From Clostridiales bacterium (lineage in GTDB: Bacteria > Bacillota > Clostridia > Christensenellales > UBA1242): a stretch of 64,000 bases of DNA. Numbering within the stretch: position 1 is the stretch's first letter; the number at the start of each line of letters is the position of its first letter. The stretch spans positions 62,001-126,000 of the forward strand of contig DPGI01000009.1 of assembly GCA_003522085.1 (NCBI GenBank), given 5' to 3'. Made by a program: the position numbers and the translations under genes. The notes beneath the pieces were generated by a model, which saw nothing but the letters and a program-made list of their open reading frames with translations, searched no databases and was not told where the DNA came from. This document shows, one piece after another, positions 1 to 7,903 of this stretch.

Positions 1-200
1 ATTTCCCCGGACAATCCGGTCGGCACAGGTAACCCCGTAAGTCCTTTTGCCGACAGTTCTTCTTCGGTAAACCATTTTGAGCTGTCGTGAAGCGGCTTCA
101 AAGTTTCTTCTCTGTCGTTATTTCCGCAAGCAACCAATCCAATGCACGTTATCACTAAAAGCACCGCACAAACAATTGTAGATAATTTCTTTCTAAGCAT
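1..200 (-). CDS. Lipoprotein, N-terminal part only
   Basis: The gene starts at 200 on the minus strand and runs off the left edge of the window, so only about 66 residues are visible. They form a lipoprotein signal peptide: a basic n-region (MLRKK), a hydrophobic stretch, and a lipobox LVAC followed by GNNDREE, so the mature protein would be lipid-anchored at the Cys near residue 30. An AAGGAG ribosome binding site lies 12 bases upstream of the ATG. The mature part seen (KPLHDSSKWFTEEELSAKGL) does not identify a family. Function unknown; the lipoprotein call is firm. Confidence 0.75.
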   Translation of the reverse strand, partial: MLRKKLSTIVCAVLLVITCIGLVACGNNDREETLKPLHDSSKWFTEEELSAKGLTGLPVPTGLSGE

Positions 201-329
201 AATACTTACAACTCCTTTAACATAATACTTACAGTCACTATTCCAGACGACATAATTATTATAGCACTTTTCGTGATAAAAATCAATAGCGGCCGCTTCG
301 GAATTCACGCTATTATTATTTTCGCGCTT

Positions 330-608
330 TCATCGTTTAAGAATGCGAAGTTCCGATACGTTAAAACTGCGATCGGCAATACAATAGCCATTCGGCTTCC
401 CCGGAGCTTTCTCGCACAACACTTCATAACCGGACTCGTTTAGAAGTTCTACGTCCTTATATAGCGTTCTTCGGTCGCAAACAATTCCTATTACCGCGAG
501 CCTTTCAATTATTTCGGTTGTCAACAAATAATTATCTTCATCCGAATGTTGGCGTAGTATTTCAAGTAATTTTATAAGCCTGATTTTGAAAGTATTTTCT
601 TGTCGCAT
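330..608 (-). pseudogene. Truncated HTH regulator, N-terminal domain only
   Basis: 92 residues. The sequence resembles the N-terminal winged helix-turn-helix of WYL-type (DeoR-like) transcriptional regulators: KLLEILRQHSDEDNYLLTTE, then CDRRTLYKDVELLNESGYEV, then a GYCIADRSFNVSELRILKR tail. Full-length members continue for about 200 more residues with a WYL ligand-sensing domain starting just after the SELRIL segment. Here a TGA follows immediately and no WYL-like continuation was recognised downstream. No clear ribosome binding site precedes the ATG. I read it as a decayed or cut-off regulator; a free-standing DNA-binding domain is the alternative. Confidence 0.5.
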
Positions 609-709
609 CCGCTACTCTTTACACCTATCCCATTTTGACGTTTATAGTAAAACATATTTTGAAACATTTGTAAAACAATGGGTGTTTGCACTTACGGACA
701 TCAGTTTAC

Positions 710-745
710 AAAAAAAAGACCGAACAGATTCTCTTCTGCTCGGTC
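710..745 (-). terminator. Rho-independent terminator with no recognisable gene upstream
   Basis: A ten-base-pair stem (arms 718-727 and 736-745, one G-U pair) is followed on the minus strand by a run of T (711-717). The DNA it would terminate, about 746-948 on the minus strand, holds no convincing gene, so it may be left over from a deleted one. Confidence 0.6.
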
Positions 746-948
746 AATCCATATTCAAATCCTACATATTCAGTATATAAGCGTCCTACCTACATAGGTG
801 GTTTGTCGTTAATGTCTCGGCAAATCGAGACACTCTAACTCGGTCATTTTCGGGGTAAAATAGGTAATTCTCCCCTATTTCCCCTCAAAAAGGTAAGAAA
901 AATGCCAAATTCGTCTCTTTTTCGTCGAGATAAATTCGACATAATCCG

Positions 949-964
949 TGGCGCCCCCTGTAGG
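949..964. repeat. Direct copy of the tRNA-Asn 3' end
   Basis: 16 bases are identical to 1109-1124, the CCA end, acceptor strand and start of the T arm of the intact tRNA-Asn, in the same orientation. The 145 bases between the copies hold short GC-rich hairpins (for example 1036-1050). The arrangement resembles attachment-site duplication beside a tRNA or a recombination scar. Confidence 0.7.
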
Positions 965-1053
965 GTGCGAATGAATAAGCAAGGCTGCTGTGTCAGCATT
1001 GCGCACGAGCACGGGCTAAGCGTTCAGCGTGCCCCGCCGCGTAGCGGGCGAAC

Positions 1054-1069
1054 CGTAGGTTCGAATCCT
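1054..1069. repeat. Inverted copy of the tRNA-Asn T arm
   Basis: 16 bases are the exact reverse complement of 1122-1137 in the tRNA, so the T arm occurs on both strands within 85 bp. Confidence 0.7.
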
Positions 1070-1080
1070 TTCCTCGCAAC

Positions 1081-1106
1081 AAAAAAACCACGATAATTCG
1101 TGGTTT
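1081..1106 (-). terminator. Terminator of tRNA-Asn
   Basis: A perfect 9-bp hairpin (arms 1085-1093 and 1098-1106) lies two bases past the tRNA 3' end and is followed on the minus strand by a T run. Confidence 0.75.
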
Positions 1107-1108
1107 GT

Positions 1109-1183
<75 letters not shown>

Positions 1184-1190
1184 ATATTAA

Positions 1191-1218
1191 ATTGTATTTC
1201 GGAGCACTCGGCTGTCAA
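1191..1218 (-). promoter_or_regulatory. Promoter of tRNA-Asn
   Basis: On the minus strand TTGACA (1218-1213), a 16-base spacer and TACAAT (1196-1191) end seven bases before the tRNA 5' end. The spacer contains the 14-base inverted copy (1201-1214) of the tRNA D/anticodon arm (1151-1164), so part of the promoter is antisense to the gene it drives. Confidence 0.65.
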
Positions 1219-1286
1219 CCTTTATCGGTTTAATTCCGCTTCGCTCCATACGCCAGTCCTTACGGACATGTCGTTCAGCCTCGCAC

Positions 1287-1310
1287 CCACCGCTGAGCTA
1301 AGGAGGCATA
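1287..1310. repeat. Direct copy of the tRNA-Asn 5' end
   Basis: 24 bases are identical to 1163-1186, which covers the first 21 bases of the tRNA plus three bases upstream. The rest of the tRNA is not continued; unrelated sequence follows toward 1215. Confidence 0.75.
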
Positions 1311-1326
1311 ATTAAAAGCTTGGGTT

Positions 1327-1355
1327 TTGCGAAAAGCCTTCGGGCTTTTTCGCAA
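1327..1355. terminator. UUCG-loop hairpin, possible bidirectional terminator
   Basis: Arms 1327-1338 and 1343-1355 close a TTCG tetraloop, with A-rich and T-rich stretches inside the arms. The rest of 1356-1455 holds no gene. Confidence 0.5.
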
Positions 1356-1455
1356 TTATGCTTTGCAACAGTTAGGGAGGGAGAAAAACTGTTTGCGTAA
1401 GTAATATTAACACTCTGCTATTTAATTGTCAACCATTTTTGCAAACTTTTCTCCT

Positions 1456-1483
1456 TTGACTTTTTTATTTTTTATGATAAGAT
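1456..1483 (+). promoter_or_regulatory. Promoter giving a predicted leaderless mRNA
   Basis: TTGACT (1456-1461), 16-base spacer, TAAGAT (1478-1483), then exactly six bases to the ATG at 1490. A start about seven bases after the -10 would put +1 on the A of the start codon. No ribosome binding site is present. Confidence 0.6.
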
Positions 1484-1489
1484 AATTTT

Positions 1490-2014
1490 ATGAACAAAAC
1501 TAGTAATTTTAATTTTGTCACAATTAAGTCTATATCTCAAAAAGAACTTGTCGCTTGTTTTCAAATCATAAAAAACAACCTGCCTTCAGAAGGCATCATT
1601 TTACAACCTGGTGACGAAAAACTTTGGAAAGATAACTTTGTTTCCAATGTAAATAATGACAATTTTATAACTGTTTTAATTTATCGCCACGGCTCAGTAT
1701 GCGGCTTTTTTACTCTTTTAATGGAAGAAAAATTATATCTGTGCGAAATTCAGTTTGACGAGTCTGTAAAAAACACTCGCCTTATTTTAGAAACTCTACT
1801 CTTTCTATTTAATCTTGACAAAATTTCAAATTATGAAAAAATATATTTTAATATCAAACGCTCAAATTTTATTTCAAACAAAACTTTCTCACATCTTGGC
1901 GGACAAGTCGTTTCAACCGCTACAGGCTCGCTGCAATATGTTTTAGACAGGTCAACCGTGCAATCTTATCTCAATCGCTTAAAATTTTCCACTATTGACA
2001 GTGAACAGGTTTAG
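1490..2014 (+). CDS. GNAT-fold acetyltransferase-like protein
   Basis: 174 residues. The middle has the look of a GNAT N-acetyltransferase core: a strand ITVLIYRHGSVCGFFTLL, then KLYLCEIQFDESVKN, a helix after it, and a C-terminal NISNYEK-IYFNIKRSNFISNKTFSHLGG segment typical of the region where such enzymes bind acetyl-CoA or their acceptor. The usual R/Q-x-x-G-x-G/A acetyl-CoA loop is not clear (ESVKNTRLILE stands there), so the fold is an inference and activity is unproven. The next gene begins 29 bases downstream and may be cotranscribed. Confidence 0.4.
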   Translation: MNKTSNFNFVTIKSISQKELVACFQIIKNNLPSEGIILQPGDEKLWKDNFVSNVNNDNFITVLIYRHGSVCGFFTLLMEEKLYLCEIQFDESVKNTRLILETLLFLFNLDKISNYEKIYFNIKRSNFISNKTFSHLGGQVVSTATGSLQYVLDRSTVQSYLNRLKFSTIDSEQV

Positions 2015-2043
2015 TGTTATACTATTTTTATAGGAGAAAACGT

Positions 2044-2781
2044 ATGAAATACACCTACAAAACTTGGAAAGAAGAAGGCGACACTGCTAGTGACGGCTCA
2101 AGAAAATTTGATAATGATTATAAAGTTAAGATTAGAATGAAAGGTTTTATTAACCCTTTCGTTATGAAAATCTATAAATACAACAACGGACACAATATAA
2201 AATTAGGCGTTAAAAAAGCTAAAATTTCTTTTTCTAATCCTGAAAAAGAAGTAGAAAATTACAGTTTTCGTAACGTTCACGACTTAACATACACCGCAGT
2301 GCAATCTCTTTTAGATAACTATCTTGAATGCACAAGGGGTGACAGAAAATATGCCAAAAAATTACTCAATAGCATTCCTGCCGCATTTTTAAGAGACGAA
2401 AATATTAGAAAAGCTTATGAAAGAATCATCGACGATTTAGTTGAACCTTATTCTATTAAAAAGCTTTCAAACAACAAACTTAAAATTTCAGACAAAGAAA
2501 AAATTAACGAAAAAAGACAAATCTTAGTAAAAAAATATATCAATCCTAGGATTGAAAACATCAACTCATATTTGATTAAAAACAAATGCTTGTTTGATGG
2601 TCTTGCCTTTTACTCTCTTTCAGCAGACGACACCGCCCTTTACAACAAAGCTAAGGAAGAAATTGATCGTAAAGAACGCGAAGCTGCATTAAGCCGCGCT
2701 TTAGAAGAACGCTCAGCCACAGAAGAAGCACGCCATAAACAGGCAACGTCATCACACCACGACCCAGTGGTTGGAGAATAA
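2044..2781 (+). CDS. Hypothetical protein, 245 aa, charged
   Basis: The start is chosen at 2044, where AGGAGA precedes by seven bases; an upstream in-frame ATG at 2014 overlaps the previous stop and has no ribosome binding site. No signal peptide or membrane helix is visible. The C-terminal third is rich in Lys, Glu and Arg (IDRKEREAALSRALEERSA) and probably helical or coiled-coil. The N-terminal half (YKTWKEEGDTASDGSRKFDN) matches no family I recognise. Function unknown. Confidence 0.6.
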   Translation: MKYTYKTWKEEGDTASDGSRKFDNDYKVKIRMKGFINPFVMKIYKYNNGHNIKLGVKKAKISFSNPEKEVENYSFRNVHDLTYTAVQSLLDNYLECTRGDRKYAKKLLNSIPAAFLRDENIRKAYERIIDDLVEPYSIKKLSNNKLKISDKEKINEKRQILVKKYINPRIENINSYLIKNKCLFDGLAFYSLSADDTALYNKAKEEIDRKEREAALSRALEERSATEEARHKQATSSHHDPVVGE

Positions 2782-2798
2782 ACCAACAAAAAAATAAA

Positions 2799-2827
2799 AA
2801 AGCAGGATTATTCCTGCTTTTCTTTTT
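2799..2827. terminator. Bidirectional terminator between convergent genes
   Basis: A 9-bp stem with a TTAT loop (arms 2799-2807 and 2812-2820) has A runs before and T runs after, so it can work both ways. It contains the last codons and stop of the minus-strand MATE-like gene. Confidence 0.8.
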
Positions 2828-4145
2828 TGATTTGTTTAGGCCTAAGCCAACCTTTTCTAAAAAATAAAATAGTTTCTGTAATTAAAACCGCTGCAACTTC
2901 TAAAATCAGCAATCCATAAACAAAGAACACATTGTTCGGCAGATATTGTGCTGTGAAATACAATGCGAAATAATATGTCACTGAAAAACACTGAATTATG
3001 ATTTGCGCCAAATTGCGACCGCTCATTGAAATGCAATATGATGACATACACCAAGCAATAAATCTAAAAAAATAAACCGCAGTATAAATGAAATATGTTT
3101 GCAAACTTATTTCAAACAGTTCTGGATTGACGCCAAGCAATATTGGATAACATACTATACCTGCAAGAACAAAATACCCCACCCAAGTAATCATACTTAT
3201 GTATACACTATATTTGCTGATTTTAAAGGCATCTTCTGTTCTTTCTTCGCCAATAGCAATCGCCACCTGAACGCTTGTGATATACATGAATGCAAAATAA
3301 ACAACATTGAATATATCCAGCGCATTTTCAAAATACATATAACTATCGTAAATCTTTACATTTAGTTTTAGCATAAACATAGTGCAAACTGTATATCCGA
3401 TTTGCCAAAAAACTTCAAATGCAAGTTTTTCAAAAACCATTTTAAAATCTTCTTTTGTTGGCTTTTCAAGACTAAAGATATTAAAGATATTTACACCCTT
3501 TTCGCGTTTTATAGCAAATGCCGTATAAGCAAACGAAAGTGCTTGCGAAACATAAAATATTATTGGAATATAAGTAAGCGCAAAGCCGTCCGTTAAAATC
3601 AAAATTGCCCAACCGCTCATCATGGCTAAAAAAGTGATAAGGGTTGAAATCATAATTTGTTTTGTAAGTCCTGCCCCGCGCATAGTCGTTTCATAATATC
3701 TTGTGATGCACCTAAAAATGATAAAGCCTATCATTAAATAATAAAACAACGAATCGCCTGGCGAATCCAGTTTGAAAAGATTCAACAATATGAAATCCTT
3801 AGCTGCAAACAAAAACACAGCCACAACCAGCATGATTCCTATGTTTATAAAACTGCAAAAATTAAGTGCTTGTTTGTATTTGTCCTTTTTTTGGCTTAGC
3901 ATAATAATAAACGCTTGCGCCGTTGCAAAGGAAAATATATCGCAAAACAGCATAATAGAAACGAGCACATTAAAATAAGTAAGTTCGCTCAGTTGAAGTG
4001 TGTTGGTAAAAATGGCGGTTACCATCCACATAAGAGAAACAAACACGCCCATAAAAAAGAGCCATTTGCTTTTTTTGATGACTTGGCCAAAAAATACCCA
4101 AAAACCACCTTCAAGAGGAATGATTTCTTCTGTTTTTTCTTCCAA
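2808..4145 (-). CDS. MATE-like multidrug or polysaccharide transporter
   Basis: 445 residues with about twelve hydrophobic segments and short charged loops, the size and pattern of MATE/MOP-superfamily flippases that use an ion gradient to export drugs or lipid-linked substrates. RGAGLTKQIMISTL, in the middle of the protein, resembles the stretch beginning RGxG that MATE proteins carry near the end of their first half. The start is TTG at 4145, preceded by AGAAGGAT inside the end of asnS, and only three bases separate the genes, so it is probably translated from the aspS-asnS message. The substrate cannot be inferred; a Wzx-type flippase is the alternative. Confidence 0.65.
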   Translation of the reverse strand: MEEKTEEIIPLEGGFWVFFGQVIKKSKWLFFMGVFVSLMWMVTAIFTNTLQLSELTYFNVLVSIMLFCDIFSFATAQAFIIMLSQKKDKYKQALNFCSFINIGIMLVVAVFLFAAKDFILLNLFKLDSPGDSLFYYLMIGFIIFRCITRYYETTMRGAGLTKQIMISTLITFLAMMSGWAILILTDGFALTYIPIIFYVSQALSFAYTAFAIKREKGVNIFNIFSLEKPTKEDFKMVFEKLAFEVFWQIGYTVCTMFMLKLNVKIYDSYMYFENALDIFNVVYFAFMYITSVQVAIAIGEERTEDAFKISKYSVYISMITWVGYFVLAGIVCYPILLGVNPELFEISLQTYFIYTAVYFFRFIAWCMSSYCISMSGRNLAQIIIQCFSVTYYFALYFTAQYLPNNVFFVYGLLILEVAAVLITETILFFRKGWLRPKQIKKEKQE

Positions 4146-4148
4146 ATT

Positions 4149-5534
4149 TTATCCTTCTAAGTTGCCCACAGTTCTTGGGAATATTTCAACGTCACGAATG
4201 TTTTGAATGCCTGTAAGATACATAACCATTCTTTCAAAGCCAAGGCCATAACCAGAATGTTTGTTTGTGCCATAGCGACGTGTGTCAAGATACCATTTAT
4301 AATCTTCTTCTTTCAAGCCCATTTCAGTCATTCTGCTTTTAAGCACATCAAGTCTTTCTTCTCTTTGGCTTCCGCCGATAAGTTCGCCGATGCCAGGAAC
4401 AAGAAGGTCAACCGCTGCAACAGTCTTTTTATCGTCGTTTAAGCGCATATAAAAGGCTTTGATATCCTTTGGATAGTTAGTAAGAAATACTGGTTTTTTG
4501 AACACTTCTTCTGTTAAATATCTTTCGTGTTCTGATTGAAGGTCAACACCCCAATTTACTGGGAAAACAAATCTGTCTTTAACATTTTCTAAAATGCTGA
4601 TTGCTTCGGTGTAATCAAGTCTAACAAAATCGTTTTCAACAACGTTTTTAAGTCTTTCGATAAGTCCTGTGTCAACAAAACGGTTTAAAAATTCCATTTC
4701 GTCATGGCAGTTTTCCATAACATAAGAAATTACGTATTTAACCATTTCTTCTTCGTTGTCCATCAGCTCGTCAAGTTCGCAGAAGCACATTTCAGGTTCC
4801 ATCATCCAAAACTCAGCAGCGTGGCGAGTTGTGTTTGACTTTTCTGCACGGAAAGTTGGGCCAAATGTGTAAGTTTTGCCAAAAGCGTGAGTAAGGCATT
4901 CTTCGTTTAATTGCCCCGAAACAGTAAGCGATGCCTTTTTGCCGAAAAAGTCTTTTGAATAGTCAACTTTTCCGTCTTTTGCTATGCGATCAAGATCGAG
5001 TGTTGTAACTTGAAACATTTCGCCTGCGCCTTCGCAATCGCTGCCTGTTATAATTGGAGTGTGAACGTAAACAAAATTGCGTTCATTAAAGTATTTATGA
5101 ATTGCATAAGCGGCAGTTGAACGAATTTTAAAAACAGCATTAAAAAGGTTTCCCCTTGCGCGAATAAAAGGAATACTTCTTAAAAACTCAATAGAATGTC
5201 CCTTTTTTTGAAGAGGATAATCTGTTGCAGATGTTCCTAAAACCTCCGCCTTGTCAGCGTTTATTTCAAAAGGTTGTTTTGCTTGTGGGGTCACAATAAC
5301 TTTTCCCACAATTTCAAATGAAGCGCCAACATTTTGTTTAACAAGTTCGTCATAGTTTGCAAGTTTGCTTCTTTCTAGCACGATTTGCACGCTTTTGAAA
5401 GATCCGTCGTTAAGTTCGATAAATCCGATGTTTTTCGAATCACGAACGGTTCTTGCCCAACCGCAAACAGTAACAGTTTTGCCGTCATAATCTGCAAAGT
5501 TTTTTTGAAGGGTTTTAAGTTCTGTTCTTTTCAT
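4149..5534 (-). CDS. asnS: Asparaginyl-tRNA synthetase
   Basis: 461 residues, the normal length for bacterial AsnRS. It charges tRNA-Asn with asparagine in the cytoplasm. An N-terminal OB-fold anticodon-binding domain (about residues 1-115: VTVCGWARTVRDSKNIGFIE) is followed by the class II catalytic core: motif 2 around TFRAEKSNTTRHAAEFWMME and motif 3 GYGLGFERMVMYLTG with its Arg intact. The start ATG overlaps the aspS stop by one base (TAATG) with GGAGAT upstream, so the two synthetases are translationally coupled and share the T-box leader. A cognate tRNA-Asn lies at 1109-1183. Confidence 0.97.
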   Translation of the reverse strand: MKRTELKTLQKNFADYDGKTVTVCGWARTVRDSKNIGFIELNDGSFKSVQIVLERSKLANYDELVKQNVGASFEIVGKVIVTPQAKQPFEINADKAEVLGTSATDYPLQKKGHSIEFLRSIPFIRARGNLFNAVFKIRSTAAYAIHKYFNERNFVYVHTPIITGSDCEGAGEMFQVTTLDLDRIAKDGKVDYSKDFFGKKASLTVSGQLNEECLTHAFGKTYTFGPTFRAEKSNTTRHAAEFWMMEPEMCFCELDELMDNEEEMVKYVISYVMENCHDEMEFLNRFVDTGLIERLKNVVENDFVRLDYTEAISILENVKDRFVFPVNWGVDLQSEHERYLTEEVFKKPVFLTNYPKDIKAFYMRLNDDKKTVAAVDLLVPGIGELIGGSQREERLDVLKSRMTEMGLKEEDYKWYLDTRRYGTNKHSGYGLGFERMVMYLTGIQNIRDVEIFPRTVGNLEG

Positions 5535-7288
5535 TATTTATCTCCTTTGTCGATGAGTTGAATTCCAACTTCTCTTAAGAATTTGTCGTCGATCTTGCTT
5601 GGAGCGTTCATCATAAGGTCTCTTGCGTTGTTGCTGAGTGGGAACGCAATAATTTCGCGCATAAGTTCTTTATTCGCGACAATCATCAAAAGTGAGTCAA
5701 AACCAAATGCGCAGCCAGCGTGAGGTGGAGCGCCATATGAGAATGCTGAATAGAGTGCGCCGAATTTTTGTTTAACGACTTCTTCGTTGTATCCAACCAT
5801 ATCAAACACTTTAAGCATGACGTCTTGGTCGTGGTTTCTAACTGCACCACTCAAACATTCGTGTCCATTGATAACCATGTCATATTGATAAGCCAAAATG
5901 TCATATGGATTTTTTGTGCTGAGTTCTTCTAAGGTTGCTTGTGGCATACTGAATGGGTTGTGCCCAAAGTCAATTTTGCCTGTTTCTTTGTTCTTTTCAA
6001 AGAATGGGAAGTCAACAATCCAGCACATAGCAATAGCGTTTTTGTCGATAAGGTTAAGGCGATTGCCAAGTTCGTTTCTCAAAACGTTTGCAAGTTTTGG
6101 CGCCATTTCTTCGCTGTCTGCAACGATGAAAATGCTTTCTCCGCCTTTAAGATTGAATTCTTTAATAATGTTTGCTTTATCTTCGTCGTTTAAGAATTTT
6201 ACAATACTTCCGCTGAATTCGCCGTCATGATATTTAACCCAAGCGCAGCCTTTGCCTTCATAAGCAACAATAACCTGTCCTATTTCGTCATACCACTTGC
6301 GTGATTTTTCTCCAACGTCAGTTGCTATTGCTTTGATTGTTTTGCCTTTAAAAGCATTAAATTCGGTATTAGCAAAAATCTTTGTAAGGTCGTGCACAAT
6401 AAGCGGATTTCTAAGGTCAGGTTTATCCGAGCAATACTTGTCCATCGCTTCACGGTAAGGAATACGAGTAAGTGGAACAGTTGAAACTTTACGCTCTGGT
6501 GCAAGAGTGCGGAAAAGGTCAGAAATAAATTCTTCACATACAGCAAAAACGTCTTCTTGCGTTGCAAAACTCATTTCAAAGTCAACTTGATAAAATTCGC
6601 CAGGTGAACGGTCTGCACGTGCTGGTTCGTTTCTGAAGCATGGAGCAACTTGGAAATATCTATCAAATCCGGCAACCATTAAAAGCTGTTTAAATTGTTG
6701 TGGCGCTTGTGGAAGAGCAAAAAACTCGCCAGGAGCATTCACTGTTGGCACGATAAAGTCACGTGCGCCTTCTGGGCTTGAATTTGCAAGAATTGGTGTT
6801 TGAACTTCTGTAAAGCCCATGTTATACATTTTGTTTCTTACAAAGTTAAGCATCTTGCTTCTAAGCACGATTATGTTGTGATTTTCTTGATTTCTAAGGT
6901 CGAGATAACGATATTTAAGTCTTAATGCTTCGCCTGTTGAATTTGATGAAGAAATTTCAAAAGGAAGAGTTGATTGGCACTTTCCTAAAACTACTATTCT
7001 ATCAACTACAACTTCAATATCGCCAGTAGGCATTTTAGGGTTTTTGCTTTCGCGTTCTACAACTATGCCGTGTGCTGAAATTGTGCACTCTTTGTTTACG
7101 TTTTTCATAAGGTCGTAGTCTTTAACAACAAGTTGTGTAATTCCATAATGGTCTCTAAGCGTAACAAAAGTAAGCCCGCCAAGTTCACGAATGCTGTTAA
7201 CCCAACCAGCCAAAACGACTTCTCTTCCTGCGTCAGCAAGTCTTAAACTTCCGCAGTCGCAATTTCTGTAAATATTTTTTGTAATCAT
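5534..7288 (-). CDS. aspS: Aspartyl-tRNA synthetase with altered motif 3
   Basis: 584 residues, bacterial-type AspRS: OB-fold anticodon-binding domain (1-110, LAGWVNSIRELGGLTFVTLR), class II core with the QAPQQFKQLLM flipping-loop region and motif 2 (CFRNEPARADRSPGEFYQVD), a GAD insertion domain in the middle, and motif 3 near the C terminus. Motif 3 reads GAPPHAGCAFGFDSLLMIV: the class II invariant Arg that contacts ATP (GLDR in relatives) is Ser at residue 532 (codon TCA, 5693-5695). The rest of the protein looks intact, and it heads an operon with asnS. Either the enzyme works without this Arg, or it is impaired and Asp-tRNA is made another way. Confidence 0.95.
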   Translation of the reverse strand: MITKNIYRNCDCGSLRLADAGREVVLAGWVNSIRELGGLTFVTLRDHYGITQLVVKDYDLMKNVNKECTISAHGIVVERESKNPKMPTGDIEVVVDRIVVLGKCQSTLPFEISSSNSTGEALRLKYRYLDLRNQENHNIIVLRSKMLNFVRNKMYNMGFTEVQTPILANSSPEGARDFIVPTVNAPGEFFALPQAPQQFKQLLMVAGFDRYFQVAPCFRNEPARADRSPGEFYQVDFEMSFATQEDVFAVCEEFISDLFRTLAPERKVSTVPLTRIPYREAMDKYCSDKPDLRNPLIVHDLTKIFANTEFNAFKGKTIKAIATDVGEKSRKWYDEIGQVIVAYEGKGCAWVKYHDGEFSGSIVKFLNDEDKANIIKEFNLKGGESIFIVADSEEMAPKLANVLRNELGNRLNLIDKNAIAMCWIVDFPFFEKNKETGKIDFGHNPFSMPQATLEELSTKNPYDILAYQYDMVINGHECLSGAVRNHDQDVMLKVFDMVGYNEEVVKQKFGALYSAFSYGAPPHAGCAFGFDSLLMIVANKELMREIIAFPLSNNARDLMMNAPSKIDDKFLREVGIQLIDKGDK

Positions 7289-7314
7289 AAATTTCTCCTT
7301 TTAAAGCGTTAAAA

Positions 7315-7526
7315 AATCCTAACGCAATCATCTGCGTTAGGACGAAAAATTCCGTGGTGCCACCTAACTTACCCGAATGGGTCACTCTTTTGTTAAGTTT
7401 ACGAACTTAATATCGGTCAAACTAAAGAAACTGTCTTCAACCTATCGCAAGTCGCTGACGATTTTCACTGTCTCGTCTCACTGTAAGCCGCAGGTAGGCA
7501 TACTCTTTTTCTGTCAAACATTTAAC
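7315..7526 (-). promoter_or_regulatory. T-box leader of aspS-asnS, Asp specifier
   Basis: A tRNA-sensing transcription attenuator. On the minus strand the T-box AGGTGGCACCACGG (about 7374-7361) is followed by TTCGTCCT, and the antiterminator competes with a perfect 10-bp terminator stem (7317-7342) plus T run. The specifier reads GAC, an Asp codon, at 7435-7433 inside GAAGACA. The variable base of the UGGN bulge is C, which pairs with a G discriminator as in tRNA-Asp. Uncharged tRNA-Asp should raise expression of both synthetases. Confidence 0.88.
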
Positions 7527-7532
7527 ACTAAA

Positions 7533-7561
7533 ATCATAAATATTTTTTAACAATTTGTCAA
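7533..7561 (-). promoter_or_regulatory. Promoter of the aspS T-box leader
   Basis: TTGACA (7561-7556), a 17-base spacer, TATGAT (7538-7533) on the minus strand. Confidence 0.75.
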
Positions 7562-7573
7562 GCGCTTAAACGC

Positions 7574-7903
7574 CTATTTTTTAAAGCGAATAAAATAGTC
7601 TTCGTCGTTTAATTTTAACTTTGAAAGTTTTTCAAGTTTTTGATAAAGGCTGTCCCCTTTTTCAATCCCCGCCATGCGGATAATATCTGGACGATTCAAA
7701 CAACCGGCGATTTCGCAGAACTGTGAAAACAGATTTTGGCTGCGGCGATTTTGGCTGCCGAAAAGATTGTAAAGTTCAAGTCCAAAATATTTTTCATCGG
7801 CCTTCTTTTCATTTTCTATATTAGAGTTATAAACAAACTCATTGCTGTCATTGTCAAAAGACAAAACGCCAAGTTCGAATTCTTTATAAAACAGGCTTAT
7901 CAT
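7574..7903 (-). CDS. Small HipA N-terminal-like (HipS-like) protein
   Basis: 109 residues from the ATG at 7903, chosen because AAGGAGG lies six bases upstream; it overlaps the end of the kinase gene by 20 bases. The opening ISLFYKEFELGVLSFDNDSNEFVY resembles the first domain of HipA kinases, and the segment LNRPDIIRMAGIEKGDSLYQ resembles a partner found with HipA-like proteins. In canonical HipA this domain is fused to the kinase; in HipBST systems it is a separate protein (HipS) that restrains the kinase HipT. Here it follows the kinase rather than preceding it. The assignment is by motif resemblance and is moderate. Confidence 0.5.
   Translation of the reverse strand: MISLFYKEFELGVLSFDNDSNEFVYNSNIENEKKADEKYFGLELYNLFGSQNRRSQNLFSQFCEIAGCLNRPDIIRMAGIEKGDSLYQKLEKLSKLKLNDEDYFIRFKK

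Noticed and set aside
586..780. 64-residue plus-strand frame over the regulator start
   Set aside because: Overlaps the truncated regulator antisense and runs through a terminator; composition not protein-like.
902..1096. 64-residue frame across the tRNA-Asn fragments
   Set aside because: It is made of tRNA pieces and hairpin DNA; no ribosome binding site or protein-like composition.
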